Origin: an uncultured Lewinella sp. | GTDB taxonomy: Bacteria > Bacteroidota > Bacteroidia > Chitinophagales > Saprospiraceae | Length of the DNA stretch: 47,247 bases | Direction: 5' to 3' | Assembly: GCA_913057785.1 (NCBI GenBank) | Contig: CAJXPD010000046.1 | Coordinates: 1-47,247, forward strand | Shown: one piece after another, positions 34,910 through 43,202 of the stretch | Position numbering within the stretch: the first letter of the stretch is position 1 | Layout of the letters: every line of letters begins with the position of its first letter | Position numbers and translations under genes: made by a program | The notes under the pieces: generated by a model | Told to the model about the DNA's origin: nothing | The model's database searches: none | What the model saw: only the letters and a program-made list of their open reading frames with translations

Positions 34910-35947
34910 ATGGATGTCATGGTACAAATGTCGATCATAAAGGATATCATTTATGAATCGGCCAATTATGGAGCTAATAAGAAGTTACTGGCAGAAGTGA
35001 CCGGCTTCACTTTGGAGGAACTGGACGATGGCGAACGTTGGGTAGATCTTCCTACTGCTCAAAACGTATGGGCCAAAGCCGTTGAATTAACCCAGCAACC
35101 GCATTTGGGGCTGTTGATCGGGCGCAGTAGTAATCCACATGTCATCGGCCTTTTAGGATATCTGATGGAAAGTTGCCCAGATATGGGGCAGGCATTTGAA
35201 CTATTGACACGATTTAACCCCCTATTTGGGAATATGTTCTCTTATCATCATGAACGGCGAGCGTCGCGATTTAGCGTGATTTATGAACCTCACCCCGAAT
35301 GGTGGGCTCATTACCCAGATACAGCTCGACAGGCCATCGAAACGAGTATGTCCCGGACCTTAGCCATTATCTATCGTTTTACGGGTAAGAGAATTTGGCC
35401 ACTGCGTGCAAGTTTTAAATATGCCGCACCAGAACAGAAGGACCTCAATCTCTACCAGCGCGTTTTACAAACAGAATTGTCCTTTTCCTCGGGGGAAAAT
35501 CGACTGGACTTCGATCTGGGTTTAACTGCACTGCCCGTTGCCAGTTATAATTTTACCCTTTATCAAGAATTCCGGTCTCTAGCTGAAGCCAAACTGGCGA
35601 GTATGCAAACCACACAGGTAGTGAAAATCTCGGAGCAGGTAAAAACGATCCTTCTATCCGCCCTGGATCAGCAACTCCCCAGCATTGATCAAACTGCGGA
35701 ACAACTACAATGTTCTACCCGAACCTTGCAGCGCCGGCTGAGAGAGGAAGGCACTAGTTTTCAAAGTATATTAGAAGAAATCCGAAAGGAATTGGCCATC
35801 CGTTTTGTACAGAGAAGGCAAAATAAGTTGGCAGAAATAGCCAGCTTCCTTGGATATTCAGATCCGCGAGTATTCCGCAGGGCTTTTAAGCGTTGGACAG
35901 GATTGACGCCCACTGCTTACGCGAACCTGCCCCAGCCTGAACATTAG
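34910..35947 (+). CDS. AraC family transcriptional regulator
   Basis: 345 residues. The N-terminal 230 residues form the Arabinose_bd-type sensor domain of the OruR/ArgR-like AraC group (HLGLLIGRSSNPHVIGLLGYLMESCPDMGQAF at about 63-95 is typical). The C-terminal HTH_18 domain has two helix-turn-helix units: SIDQTAEQLQCSTRTLQRRL and LAEIASFLGYSDPRVFRRAF, ending KRWTGLTPTAY. Such regulators sense small molecules, often fatty acids or amino acids. Likely targets are the divergent DUF4345 gene and the amidase gene that starts 49 bases downstream in the same direction. The ligand is unknown. Confidence 0.92.
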   Translation: MDVMVQMSIIKDIIYESANYGANKKLLAEVTGFTLEELDDGERWVDLPTAQNVWAKAVELTQQPHLGLLIGRSSNPHVIGLLGYLMESCPDMGQAFELLTRFNPLFGNMFSYHHERRASRFSVIYEPHPEWWAHYPDTARQAIETSMSRTLAIIYRFTGKRIWPLRASFKYAAPEQKDLNLYQRVLQTELSFSSGENRLDFDLGLTALPVASYNFTLYQEFRSLAEAKLASMQTTQVVKISEQVKTILLSALDQQLPSIDQTAEQLQCSTRTLQRRLREEGTSFQSILEEIRKELAIRFVQRRQNKLAEIASFLGYSDPRVFRRAFKRWTGLTPTAYANLPQPEH

Positions 35948-35996
35948 CAGTAAAACCCTGTTGACAGACCAGAGATTATCAAACAATCATGCTAGT

Positions 35997-37652
35997 ATGA
36001 ATAAATCTTTACGTTTAATCTGTATTTCCGCAACCCTAGCTTTCATAGCTGGTGCGTTTTCATTCCCCTATCTTGCTCCCATGCTTAGTCCAGCGCAAGT
36101 CCAATCAGCCGCTCAAATCATGGATTTGCAGATGACTGCGGAAGAAATTGACTCGCTGCTTCCTAACCTGGAAGATAATCGAAAAAGCTTCCAAGCCTTA
36201 CGTGAACAATCCATCCCCAATGACTTGAGTCCAGCGATACAATTCACCCCTATCCCAAGCGGTTTTGAGCTGCCAACCGGAGCACATCAAATTGAATTCA
36301 GTCCGCTTCCTCCAGTGCAAATGCCAAAGGATAAGGCAAAACTAGCCTTCTACACTGTGCGAGAGCTCGCCCAGTTAATTCGCACTGGTCAAATCAGTTC
36401 AGTAGAATTAACTAGATTCTTTCTTGAACGACTAAAGAAGTACGACCCAACACTGCACTGCGTCATCTCTTTAACCGAAGAGCTGGCCATGGCCCAAGCC
36501 GCGAAGGCAGATCAGGAAATTGCGGCGGGTAATTATCGAGGAATACTACACGGCATACCCTACGGGGCAAAGGATCTACTAGCTACAAAAGAGTATAAAA
36601 CAACCTGGGGAGCGGCTCCTTTCAAAGATCAAGTGCTAGGCTACGATGCTACAGTTGTAGAAAAGCTTGAAAAAGCAGGTGCCATACTCCTAGCTAAGCT
36701 GAGTATGGGGGCTTTAGCTTGGGGAGATGTTTGGTTCGATGGAAAGACCCGGAATCCTTGGGACCCCAGCACTGGTTCGAGTGGGTCTTCGGCCGGGTCT
36801 GCTTCTGCCGTGGCAGCGGGCCTACTACCCTTTGCCATAGGAACAGAAACTCTAGGGTCCATCGTTTCCCCTTCTACCGTCTGTGGCACCACAGGGCTTC
36901 GTCCCACCTTTGGTCGAGTAAGTAAACATGGAGCTATGGCCCTTTCTTGGTCAATGGATAAGATCGGCCCCATCTGTCGGTCTGCGGAAGATTGTGCCGC
37001 CGTATTTGCCGCTATAGCCGGACCCGATGGCAAAGACCTTTCCTTGATTAAAGCGCCGGTGAGATATGCTAGATCTCTAGCCAACCCCAAGATGATTAGA
37101 GTAGGTTATCACAAAAGTGCATTTGAAAGAAGATATCCCTTCAAAAAGCAAGACTCCCTGGTCTTAGAAAAATTGGAAGCATTAGGCTATCAGCTAATCC
37201 CGGTTGAATTACCTGATATGCCGGACATTGGAATGATACTTAGTGTAGAGGCTGCGGCTGCCTTTGATGAATTAACACGAAGTGGAAAAGACGACGAATT
37301 GGTACGGCAAATCCGCAATGCTTGGCCAAACGTATTTAGAGCCGCTCGTTTTGTGCCTGCGGTAGAATACATTCAGGCCAATAGGCTACGGACCCAACTG
37401 AAAGAAGATATGACCAAGGTATTTGAGGAGGTAGATCTATATGTACATCCTTCTTGGGCCAGCTCAAGCCTTCGTATCACCAACTATACGGGTCATCCTT
37501 GCGTAGTTGTGCCCAATGGATTTCGGGAAGATGGGCGACCTACTAGTATCACATTCACTGGAAATCTATTTGATGAGGGTACCATCTTGGCCTTAGCGGC
37601 CGCTTTTCAACAAGCTACGGACTGGGAAGATCAACACCCAAATCTAGACTAG
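35997..37652 (+). CDS. Secreted or membrane-anchored amidase (amidase signature family)
   Basis: 551 residues from the ATG at 35997; a TTG at 35961 is in frame but gives no signal. The N-terminus (SLRLICISATLAFIAGAFSF) is a signal peptide or anchor. The amidase signature is complete: catalytic Lys K192 in GIPYGAKDLL, the Ser-rich loop DPSTGSSGSSAGSASA (cis-Ser), and the nucleophile Ser about S288 in TETLGSIVSPSTVCG. About 110 residues between signal and core are extra compared with GatA. It is probably a periplasmic amide hydrolase, not the tRNA amidotransferase. In this class the C-terminal part (VVVPNGFREDGRPTSITF) shapes the pocket; substrate unknown. It follows the AraC regulator, which may respond to its substrate. 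Confidence 0.88.
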   Translation: MNKSLRLICISATLAFIAGAFSFPYLAPMLSPAQVQSAAQIMDLQMTAEEIDSLLPNLEDNRKSFQALREQSIPNDLSPAIQFTPIPSGFELPTGAHQIEFSPLPPVQMPKDKAKLAFYTVRELAQLIRTGQISSVELTRFFLERLKKYDPTLHCVISLTEELAMAQAAKADQEIAAGNYRGILHGIPYGAKDLLATKEYKTTWGAAPFKDQVLGYDATVVEKLEKAGAILLAKLSMGALAWGDVWFDGKTRNPWDPSTGSSGSSAGSASAVAAGLLPFAIGTETLGSIVSPSTVCGTTGLRPTFGRVSKHGAMALSWSMDKIGPICRSAEDCAAVFAAIAGPDGKDLSLIKAPVRYARSLANPKMIRVGYHKSAFERRYPFKKQDSLVLEKLEALGYQLIPVELPDMPDIGMILSVEAAAAFDELTRSGKDDELVRQIRNAWPNVFRAARFVPAVEYIQANRLRTQLKEDMTKVFEEVDLYVHPSWASSSLRITNYTGHPCVVVPNGFREDGRPTSITFTGNLFDEGTILALAAAFQQATDWEDQHPNLD

Positions 37653-37658
37653 ACCTAT

Positions 37659-37702
37659 CATCCCCGATATCCAGTGGACAAGCTATGAGAATATCGGGGA
37701 TG
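37659..37702. terminator. Convergent inverted repeat, probable terminator
   Basis: CATCCCCGATAT (37659-37670) pairs perfectly with ATATCGGGGATG (37691-37702) around a 20-base loop; AGACC (37651-37655) and GGTCT (37702-37706) flank it and can extend the stem. It lies between the convergent amidase and BlaR1-like genes. There is no long T run, so the assignment rests on position and symmetry. Confidence 0.55.
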
Positions 37703-37709
37703 GTCTGCT

Positions 37710-40070
37710 CTATTTTAGATACACGGTAGCTTGTCCTAGATACATGGAACGAGGCTCCTTGTACCCTAGCGCACTAGCTGGTACTATCTTTATATAATCT
37801 ATCTGATCGAATGTCACGTGTTTAGGTAGATCGAATAAAGGGAGAGCTAAATTAGATTCCTCACCTTTGGAAATGGTAAAGCCAGGAGCTCTTTGGTGAA
37901 ACTTGATTTGCGAAAGAGCAGTTAACCCCTCTTCTGTTATATTTTCAATCCGCACGGTTCCTGTTCCCCTTTGAATCTTAAAGTCCGCTTTGTCTTTCAA
38001 GATTTTCTCCCATTCCACTACTTTTTCCACGAATACGGAGAGAAAAAATTCTCTTTCATCTGCCGTCTTCATTTTAGCAAAGAGATTCTCTCCCGGCTTC
38101 AATGCCGACAGCCTCCCATCTAATTCTTTTGGTGACAATGTATGGTGTTGAACCTCTTTAACGATATGACTCCCTTCGTCCTTAATATAAACTGAAATCT
38201 CGCCGGAAACAACCAACAGCTCATCTTCGTTGATAGATAGAGTCATCGGCTTACCGGCTAATTGCTTTAGTTCATCTTTTTTTACCACAAGTTGCAGGTA
38301 GGGTTCTAGCGGAATATTCTTCTCTCCCCATCGCAGATGAACATTCCTATTGAATACCTGACTTGAAGCATTGTTTCTCACCATCAGGTTTACCTGAATC
38401 TTTTGGTTATCCTCAGTCCACAGGGTCATAGCGATTTGATCGCCAGCAATGACTTCCTGCATGACCTTCATATCGCTTAGGGTAACCGTTTCTTTGCCAA
38501 CACCCTCAAGCTTCTGGTGAAGGTAAGCTCTGCTGTTCCGAATACTCAACTCCTTGATGGCAATAGCTTTTCCATCACTGTCTTTCAATAAAAAGGGCTC
38601 CTTAATGGCTCTTTGAAAGTCTACGAAATTAAAATGTCGAACGCCGATCTTACTGGTCATATCTACCGAAAAGGAATAGGATCCAAGATCTACGATATAG
38701 GAGGGTTCTAATTCTTCCTTCCGGTTGTTAATTACCACTTCGAAGCTAAACCACTTATCTCCTCCTCCTTTGAACTCGAACTTATAGACATCTCCAAACT
38801 GTGGTTTCTTCCATAAAGGGGATTCCTTAGAAATCGCTCCACTTTCGTCGAACTGCCCCATAAATCCCCCCATATCAACCATCCGATTTGAAATCACTCT
38901 TAGCTCCTCTACATTCAAGCTAGTTCCTTTTTCGAAAAGCTCAAAATTGTCCCACTTCCGCACGAAGCGTTTATAGGCTCTTGGTGAAAAACTCAAGTTT
39001 TCGCAGCGAAAGACATTCTTGTATTTTTCTGGTTTGCAGTCGCAAATCTTTTCCCCCCATTTAAGTTTCACCACAGGTCTATCCATCGGTAAAAGAACCA
39101 ATTCTTTATCTGCAAATTTCTGCAATAGACTTTCAGCTTCTTCGAAAGGCTGTAGCACTTCATCAGGAAGACTAGCGGCTACGTTAAAGGAAAAGAGTGC
39201 AAACAGGCTCAGAGCTATCGGGAAAACTAGAAAATAGCGAGCGTATCGCCACTGATTTGACTTCGATCGAGCTAACATAATTAAGCGCATTTTGGTAAGT
39301 GAATTAAATTTGTGCGTTAATCGATTGGTAGTTATTTCGCTTTCAGATTCGACCATTAATTCTGCGTAGGCTAGTCGATAACCTGTTTGTTCGACCACAA
39401 ATTGGTCTGCAATGTATTCGTGCGTAAGTCTGAGATGTTTTCGGTATAAGTAAATAATAGGGTTAAACCATTTGATGATCACCCACATTTCCATGAGCAA
39501 GACGTCCAAGCTATGCCTTTGACGTACATGAACCATCTCATGTTCGAGAATAAGTCGGTATTTTTCGTTATCGGCTTTAGCGTTCCAAAAAATATAGCTA
39601 AAGAAAGAAGCGGTGGGACGTTCCTGATCTGTTTCTAAATAAACCACCTTGCCCGCTCTTCTAGCCGTTGCTTGACGCATTTCATTGGTTAACACCAATA
39701 GCCCACGTAACAAACGAATGGCCATCAGTAGGAATCCAACCCAATAGCACCAGTACAGTACATCACCTAGCGAAACCTGCCATAAGGAGGACATGGAATC
39801 GTCTTCAAGAGTCCAAGTGTTCTCTTGCCAAGCATAAAACTCCTCCATCACAGGATGAAAAATCGGCAAAGTACCTTCCGTGACTGCCGTACTCATTTCA
39901 AGATTGATCAAGGGGATAATCAAAGCCACAGCTGGCATGGACAACAAATACCATCTATTGAGTTGAAAAAACGTCTCTTTTTTCAATCCCCAATGGTACA
40001 AGAGGTAAAAAGAAAGTAGAGCTACGCTGCTTTCGAACAGGTATTGAATGATGGAGATATCTAGCTGCAT
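37710..40070 (-). CDS. BlaR1-like M56 family peptidase sensor with long extracytoplasmic part
   Basis: 786 residues. Membrane helices at about 10-26, 42-56 and 104-128 surround the M56 metalloprotease domain, whose zinc motif is H177-E-M-V-H181 with the second ligand E218 in THEYIADQFV. A fourth helix at about 279-298 (YFLVFPIALSLFALFSF) leads to an external region of some 490 residues with no beta-lactam-binding SxxK domain visible. That region contains two copies of an xLxWGEK motif (338-341 and 581-584), suggesting a duplicated domain, and several G-D/E-x motifs (GDVYKFEF, GDQIAMTL, GENLFAKM). In the BlaR model it senses an outside signal and cleaves the BlaI-type repressor encoded just upstream. 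The ligand is unknown. Gap to blaI-like gene: 28 bases. Confidence 0.87.
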   Translation of the reverse strand: MQLDISIIQYLFESSVALLSFYLLYHWGLKKETFFQLNRWYLLSMPAVALIIPLINLEMSTAVTEGTLPIFHPVMEEFYAWQENTWTLEDDSMSSLWQVSLGDVLYWCYWVGFLLMAIRLLRGLLVLTNEMRQATARRAGKVVYLETDQERPTASFFSYIFWNAKADNEKYRLILEHEMVHVRQRHSLDVLLMEMWVIIKWFNPIIYLYRKHLRLTHEYIADQFVVEQTGYRLAYAELMVESESEITTNRLTHKFNSLTKMRLIMLARSKSNQWRYARYFLVFPIALSLFALFSFNVAASLPDEVLQPFEEAESLLQKFADKELVLLPMDRPVVKLKWGEKICDCKPEKYKNVFRCENLSFSPRAYKRFVRKWDNFELFEKGTSLNVEELRVISNRMVDMGGFMGQFDESGAISKESPLWKKPQFGDVYKFEFKGGGDKWFSFEVVINNRKEELEPSYIVDLGSYSFSVDMTSKIGVRHFNFVDFQRAIKEPFLLKDSDGKAIAIKELSIRNSRAYLHQKLEGVGKETVTLSDMKVMQEVIAGDQIAMTLWTEDNQKIQVNLMVRNNASSQVFNRNVHLRWGEKNIPLEPYLQLVVKKDELKQLAGKPMTLSINEDELLVVSGEISVYIKDEGSHIVKEVQHHTLSPKELDGRLSALKPGENLFAKMKTADEREFFLSVFVEKVVEWEKILKDKADFKIQRGTGTVRIENITEEGLTALSQIKFHQRAPGFTISKGEESNLALPLFDLPKHVTFDQIDYIKIVPASALGYKEPRSMYLGQATVYLK

Positions 40071-40098
40071 AATTTGGGCTTATAGTACTAGTTGAACA

Positions 40099-40473
40099 CT
40101 ATCCGTTTTGCGATTGATCACGCTTCTTTATTTGTGCTAAGAGATCCGAAAGTTCATCTACATCCAGTCGTTCTTCCTGCACGAAATAGGAAAGTAACTG
40201 TTCAGGGTTTCCTGAAAAGTAATTGGCCAACAATTTCTTCATGGATTTCTTACGATAGTCTTCTTTCTGCAAAATCGGATAATATCGATGTGTCTTGCCA
40301 AAGCTGTCATGTCCAATAATTCCTTCCTGGTCCAATTTTCGAACCAAAGAGCTCAAGGTGGTAATAGGAGGCTTAGGGGCAGGCATTTCGACCAAAATCT
40401 CTTTTACAAAGGCCTTTTGCAAGCGCCATAAGATCTGCATAACCTGCTCTTCTTTTTCATTCAATTGTCTCAT
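40099..40473 (-). CDS. BlaI/MecI/CopY family transcriptional repressor
   Basis: 124 residues from the ATG at 40471-40473; the frame to 40509 is open but the promoter lies within that part. The winged helix is typical: LNEKEEQVMQILWRLQKAFVKEIL, then PPITTLSSLVRKLDQEG, followed by KTHRYYPILQKEDYR, where BlaI-type repressors are cut. The C-terminal part (about 75-124) is a dimerisation helix pair. It should repress its own operon with the BlaR1-like gene by binding the dyads at 40488-40502 and 40527-40541. First gene of the operon. Confidence 0.93.
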   Translation of the reverse strand: MRQLNEKEEQVMQILWRLQKAFVKEILVEMPAPKPPITTLSSLVRKLDQEGIIGHDSFGKTHRYYPILQKEDYRKKSMKKLLANYFSGNPEQLLSYFVQEERLDVDELSDLLAQIKKRDQSQNG

Positions 40474-40478
40474 AGGCA

Positions 40479-40509
40479 CAAACATACAACGAAAATTTCG
40501 TTTAATCAA
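40479..40509 (-). promoter_or_regulatory. Promoter of the BlaI-BlaR1-like operon
   Basis: On the minus strand, TTG (40507-40509) is followed after 20 bases by TATGTTTG (40479-40486), an exact TAnnTTTG with the normal Bacteroidota spacing. The ATG lies only 5 bases beyond the -7 box, so the transcript could be leaderless or nearly so. This is the best promoter seen in the window. Confidence 0.65.
40488..40502. promoter_or_regulatory. Candidate BlaI operator 1 (dyad)
   Basis: AACGAAA, one central A, TTTCGTT: a 15-base dyad with perfect 7-base arms, located exactly between the -33 and -7 elements of the operon's promoter, where a bound repressor would block RNA polymerase. Confidence 0.6.
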
Positions 40510-40526
40510 CTAAAAACACGTTATTC

Positions 40527-40541
40527 AACGAAATAGTCGTT
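40527..40541. promoter_or_regulatory. Candidate BlaI operator 2 (dyad)
   Basis: AACGA, five bases, TCGTT: same outer arms and same 15-base length as operator 1, 39 bases from it (start to start), nearly four helical turns, so two repressor dimers could sit on one face. The centre (AATAG) is less symmetric. Confidence 0.5.
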
Positions 40542-40661
40542 TTAAACAAACGGTACTTGCTTTGTAACTTATCCGTTCATTCAACATTATATTAAGAGAA
40601 AGGCAATAGAAAGCCCAATTCCTGCATTCCAATAGTATAAGACAGATTCGGCATCCAAAAC

Positions 40662-43160
40662 ATGACTATGCGCATCCTTTTACTCTTTTTAGTTTTCACA
40701 TTTGTACTTGAACCAGCAAGCGCTCAAAAAAGCAAAACCCCTTCCATAGAGGAAGTCCAAGCCATGCTTGATCAAGCCGCCTCCTTTGGTGATGAAACCC
40801 AAGCTATTCATCAGCCTGATTCCGCCTATTTTTACACCTTGAGTGCTCAAAAACTCTATCGCAAATTGAGTAAGCGGGATCAGAAAAAAATGGAAAAAGC
40901 CAATATCAGCAGCACCTATTTCTCCAAACTAAAGAGAGAGTACACTGCGCAAGCTTACCAAGTGGCTTTACAGCAAGGAACTAGTGCAGCCATTGATCAG
41001 TTTCTGGTCAAGTATCCGCGGATCAAGCATAAACTAAGTCAGGAGGCCCGCCAGGCTAGAAATGAGTTTTTCTTCGAAGAACAGAGAGATGCTGGCAACT
41101 ATGACATTCTCCTGAAGTTCTTGGAAGAAAATCGAAGCAGTTTAGCAGATAACAGTCCTCACCTCGTCCCAAAATTAGAAGAAGCGGTAGTGAGGAGTTA
41201 TGTAAAGAAGTACCCGAATCCCTCAATGCGAGGACTCTTTTCCTTAATGGATCGTTATCCACGACTGACGCCCTTTATGGATGCCAGTTTGGCCAGGTTA
41301 GTAGATCGTGCGCCATTTCTTTATCTTTTTGAAGACCAACTTAGAACCATCGAGAATAGCATGGTACCCCAGACCATCAAGGCCTTGTACCCATACTACG
41401 CCGCCTACGGCACCACCAATGCTTTTGAACGCTTCTATACCCACTTTGCCGATATGATCGACTCGGTAAACTACAGAGACGATTATGCCTTAGCCAGGGC
41501 TTTCCCAACCTTCGCTGGTGAGGGACGCAAGACGCTCCAGGCTTATATCGATAAGGCTGGACCGAGCCGTCGAAGCCTACAAGCACTGCAGATTCTGTAT
41601 CAAGGCGAGATGGAAGCTCGTGACTGGTCAGCTGTCACGGACCAACTATTAGTAGCAAAGGAAAAGATGGGACAGCCCGACTCCGCATTAAGCCAATTGA
41701 TAGAAATTTTAAATGCTCCGGAAGAAGCTTTGATCTCAGCTTCTTTTGGCGATGAGATCAATACCGAGAGTGCAGAGTATTCTCCGGTTGTTTCCACGGA
41801 TGGCAAACAACTATACTTTTGCCGGCTTTCAGATGAGGTAGAAAACATCTTTTATGCAGAAAAGACGGGTGGTGACTGGAGTAATGCCGAGCCAATTAAA
41901 CGTTTCAACACTTACAAAAACGAAGCACCGCTTGGGATTTCAGCTGACGGTAGTCAATTGATTCTTTTCGTCAATGGCGTGGTAATGATCAGTGAAAAAA
42001 CGCCGAAAGGCTGGTCAGAGCCCAACGCTTTCTTTACCGCAAGACAAAAATCAGTGTGGCAGGGAGGCACGTCTATTTCGGCAGATAAGAGTGTGGTAAT
42101 ATTTGCGGCTCGCCGCCCAGACCGAGTCGGCTTAACAGAAGAAAACAACACGGATCTATATATAGCATACCGATTGAAAAATGGACAATGGAGTCGCCCA
42201 CAAAACCTAGGGACTACGATAAATACACCTTGGGAAGATCGTTCACCCTACCTGCACCCCGACATGCGAACACTTTACTTTAGCTCAAATGGTCATGCGG
42301 GATTAGGGGGCTTAGATGTATTCAAAACTACTAGAATTGGAGATGGTTGGACGGAATGGAGCGAACCAGTAAATTTAGGTAAGGAGGTTAATACTACCGG
42401 GAACGACTGGGGATATAAGGTCAGCACGGATGGTACCGAGGCTTATTTCGCCAAACAAGTAGCCGAAAAAAGAGAAGAAATTTATACCATCCTTCTACCC
42501 GAAAAAGCTCGACCGGAACAGGTAGCCACCTTATCAGGCAAGTTACTTACCCTCACCGGGGAACCATTGCCCCTTAGCATTATTGTCGAAGACATGGAAA
42601 CTGGAGAGCCTGCTGGTGAGATCAAGCCCGATCCCAGCACTGGCGAATTCTTCATCACGCTTCCACTCGGTAAGCTCTACAGCTATCGCGTGCAACAGGA
42701 CGGCTACTACCCTATCAGTAATAACATCGATCTTAGGGAAGAAGGAGCTTCCTTAAATCAATTGGAAGAAATCCGGGTTCCATTGCTCACCGAAATGCTG
42801 GAGAAAGGCTTGGCGATCCCACTCAAAAATCTATTTTTTGAAACCGCCAAATTCGACATTAAGCCCACTTCTTACAAAGAGCTAGAGCGTCTGGCACAAT
42901 TCATCCAAGAACAGGATGTGATCGTGGAGATTAGTGGTCATACCGATAACATCGGTGGTGCAGCCTATAACAAGGATCTCTCGAAAAACCGAGCAGAGGC
43001 TACTAAGCAGTATTTTGTCAAAAGTGGCGTCGATACCGCCCGCATCAAAGCCTTAGGTTATGGAATGGATCGTCCCGTAGTGAGCAATGACACTCCAGAA
43101 GGGAGAGCACAGAATCGCAGGGTAGAGATTCGATTCAAGCTGCTTGAAACCAACAACTAG
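40662..43160 (+). CDS. OmpA family protein with beta-propeller, PorE-like
   Basis: 832 residues. Signal peptide ILLLFLVFTFVLEPASAQ; an alpha-helical N-terminal region of about 300 residues, possibly TPR-like; a PD40/WD40-like beta propeller at about 365-610 with repeated motifs (EYSPVVSTDGKQLYFCR, EAPLGISADGSQLILF, DRSPYLHPDMRTLYFSSNG, GYKVSTDGTEAYF); a carboxypeptidase-regulatory-like fold at about 625-695 (LSGKLLTLTGEPLPLSIIV); and a C-terminal OmpA peptidoglycan-binding domain (ISGHTDNIGG, NRAEATKQYF, ALGYGMDRPV, NRRVEIRF). This order is that of PorE, a periplasmic T9SS component, or of the related gliding/T9SS-associated OmpA proteins. With two T9SS cargo proteins in the window the link is plausible. 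ATG at 40662; ATG at 40668 also possible. Confidence 0.86.
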   Translation: MTMRILLLFLVFTFVLEPASAQKSKTPSIEEVQAMLDQAASFGDETQAIHQPDSAYFYTLSAQKLYRKLSKRDQKKMEKANISSTYFSKLKREYTAQAYQVALQQGTSAAIDQFLVKYPRIKHKLSQEARQARNEFFFEEQRDAGNYDILLKFLEENRSSLADNSPHLVPKLEEAVVRSYVKKYPNPSMRGLFSLMDRYPRLTPFMDASLARLVDRAPFLYLFEDQLRTIENSMVPQTIKALYPYYAAYGTTNAFERFYTHFADMIDSVNYRDDYALARAFPTFAGEGRKTLQAYIDKAGPSRRSLQALQILYQGEMEARDWSAVTDQLLVAKEKMGQPDSALSQLIEILNAPEEALISASFGDEINTESAEYSPVVSTDGKQLYFCRLSDEVENIFYAEKTGGDWSNAEPIKRFNTYKNEAPLGISADGSQLILFVNGVVMISEKTPKGWSEPNAFFTARQKSVWQGGTSISADKSVVIFAARRPDRVGLTEENNTDLYIAYRLKNGQWSRPQNLGTTINTPWEDRSPYLHPDMRTLYFSSNGHAGLGGLDVFKTTRIGDGWTEWSEPVNLGKEVNTTGNDWGYKVSTDGTEAYFAKQVAEKREEIYTILLPEKARPEQVATLSGKLLTLTGEPLPLSIIVEDMETGEPAGEIKPDPSTGEFFITLPLGKLYSYRVQQDGYYPISNNIDLREEGASLNQLEEIRVPLLTEMLEKGLAIPLKNLFFETAKFDIKPTSYKELERLAQFIQEQDVIVEISGHTDNIGGAAYNKDLSKNRAEATKQYFVKSGVDTARIKALGYGMDRPVVSNDTPEGRAQNRRVEIRFKLLETNN

Positions 43161-43202
43161 AAATCTCTTCCTACCCTCGGTCTATGTTATTATCTTCGCC
43201 CC

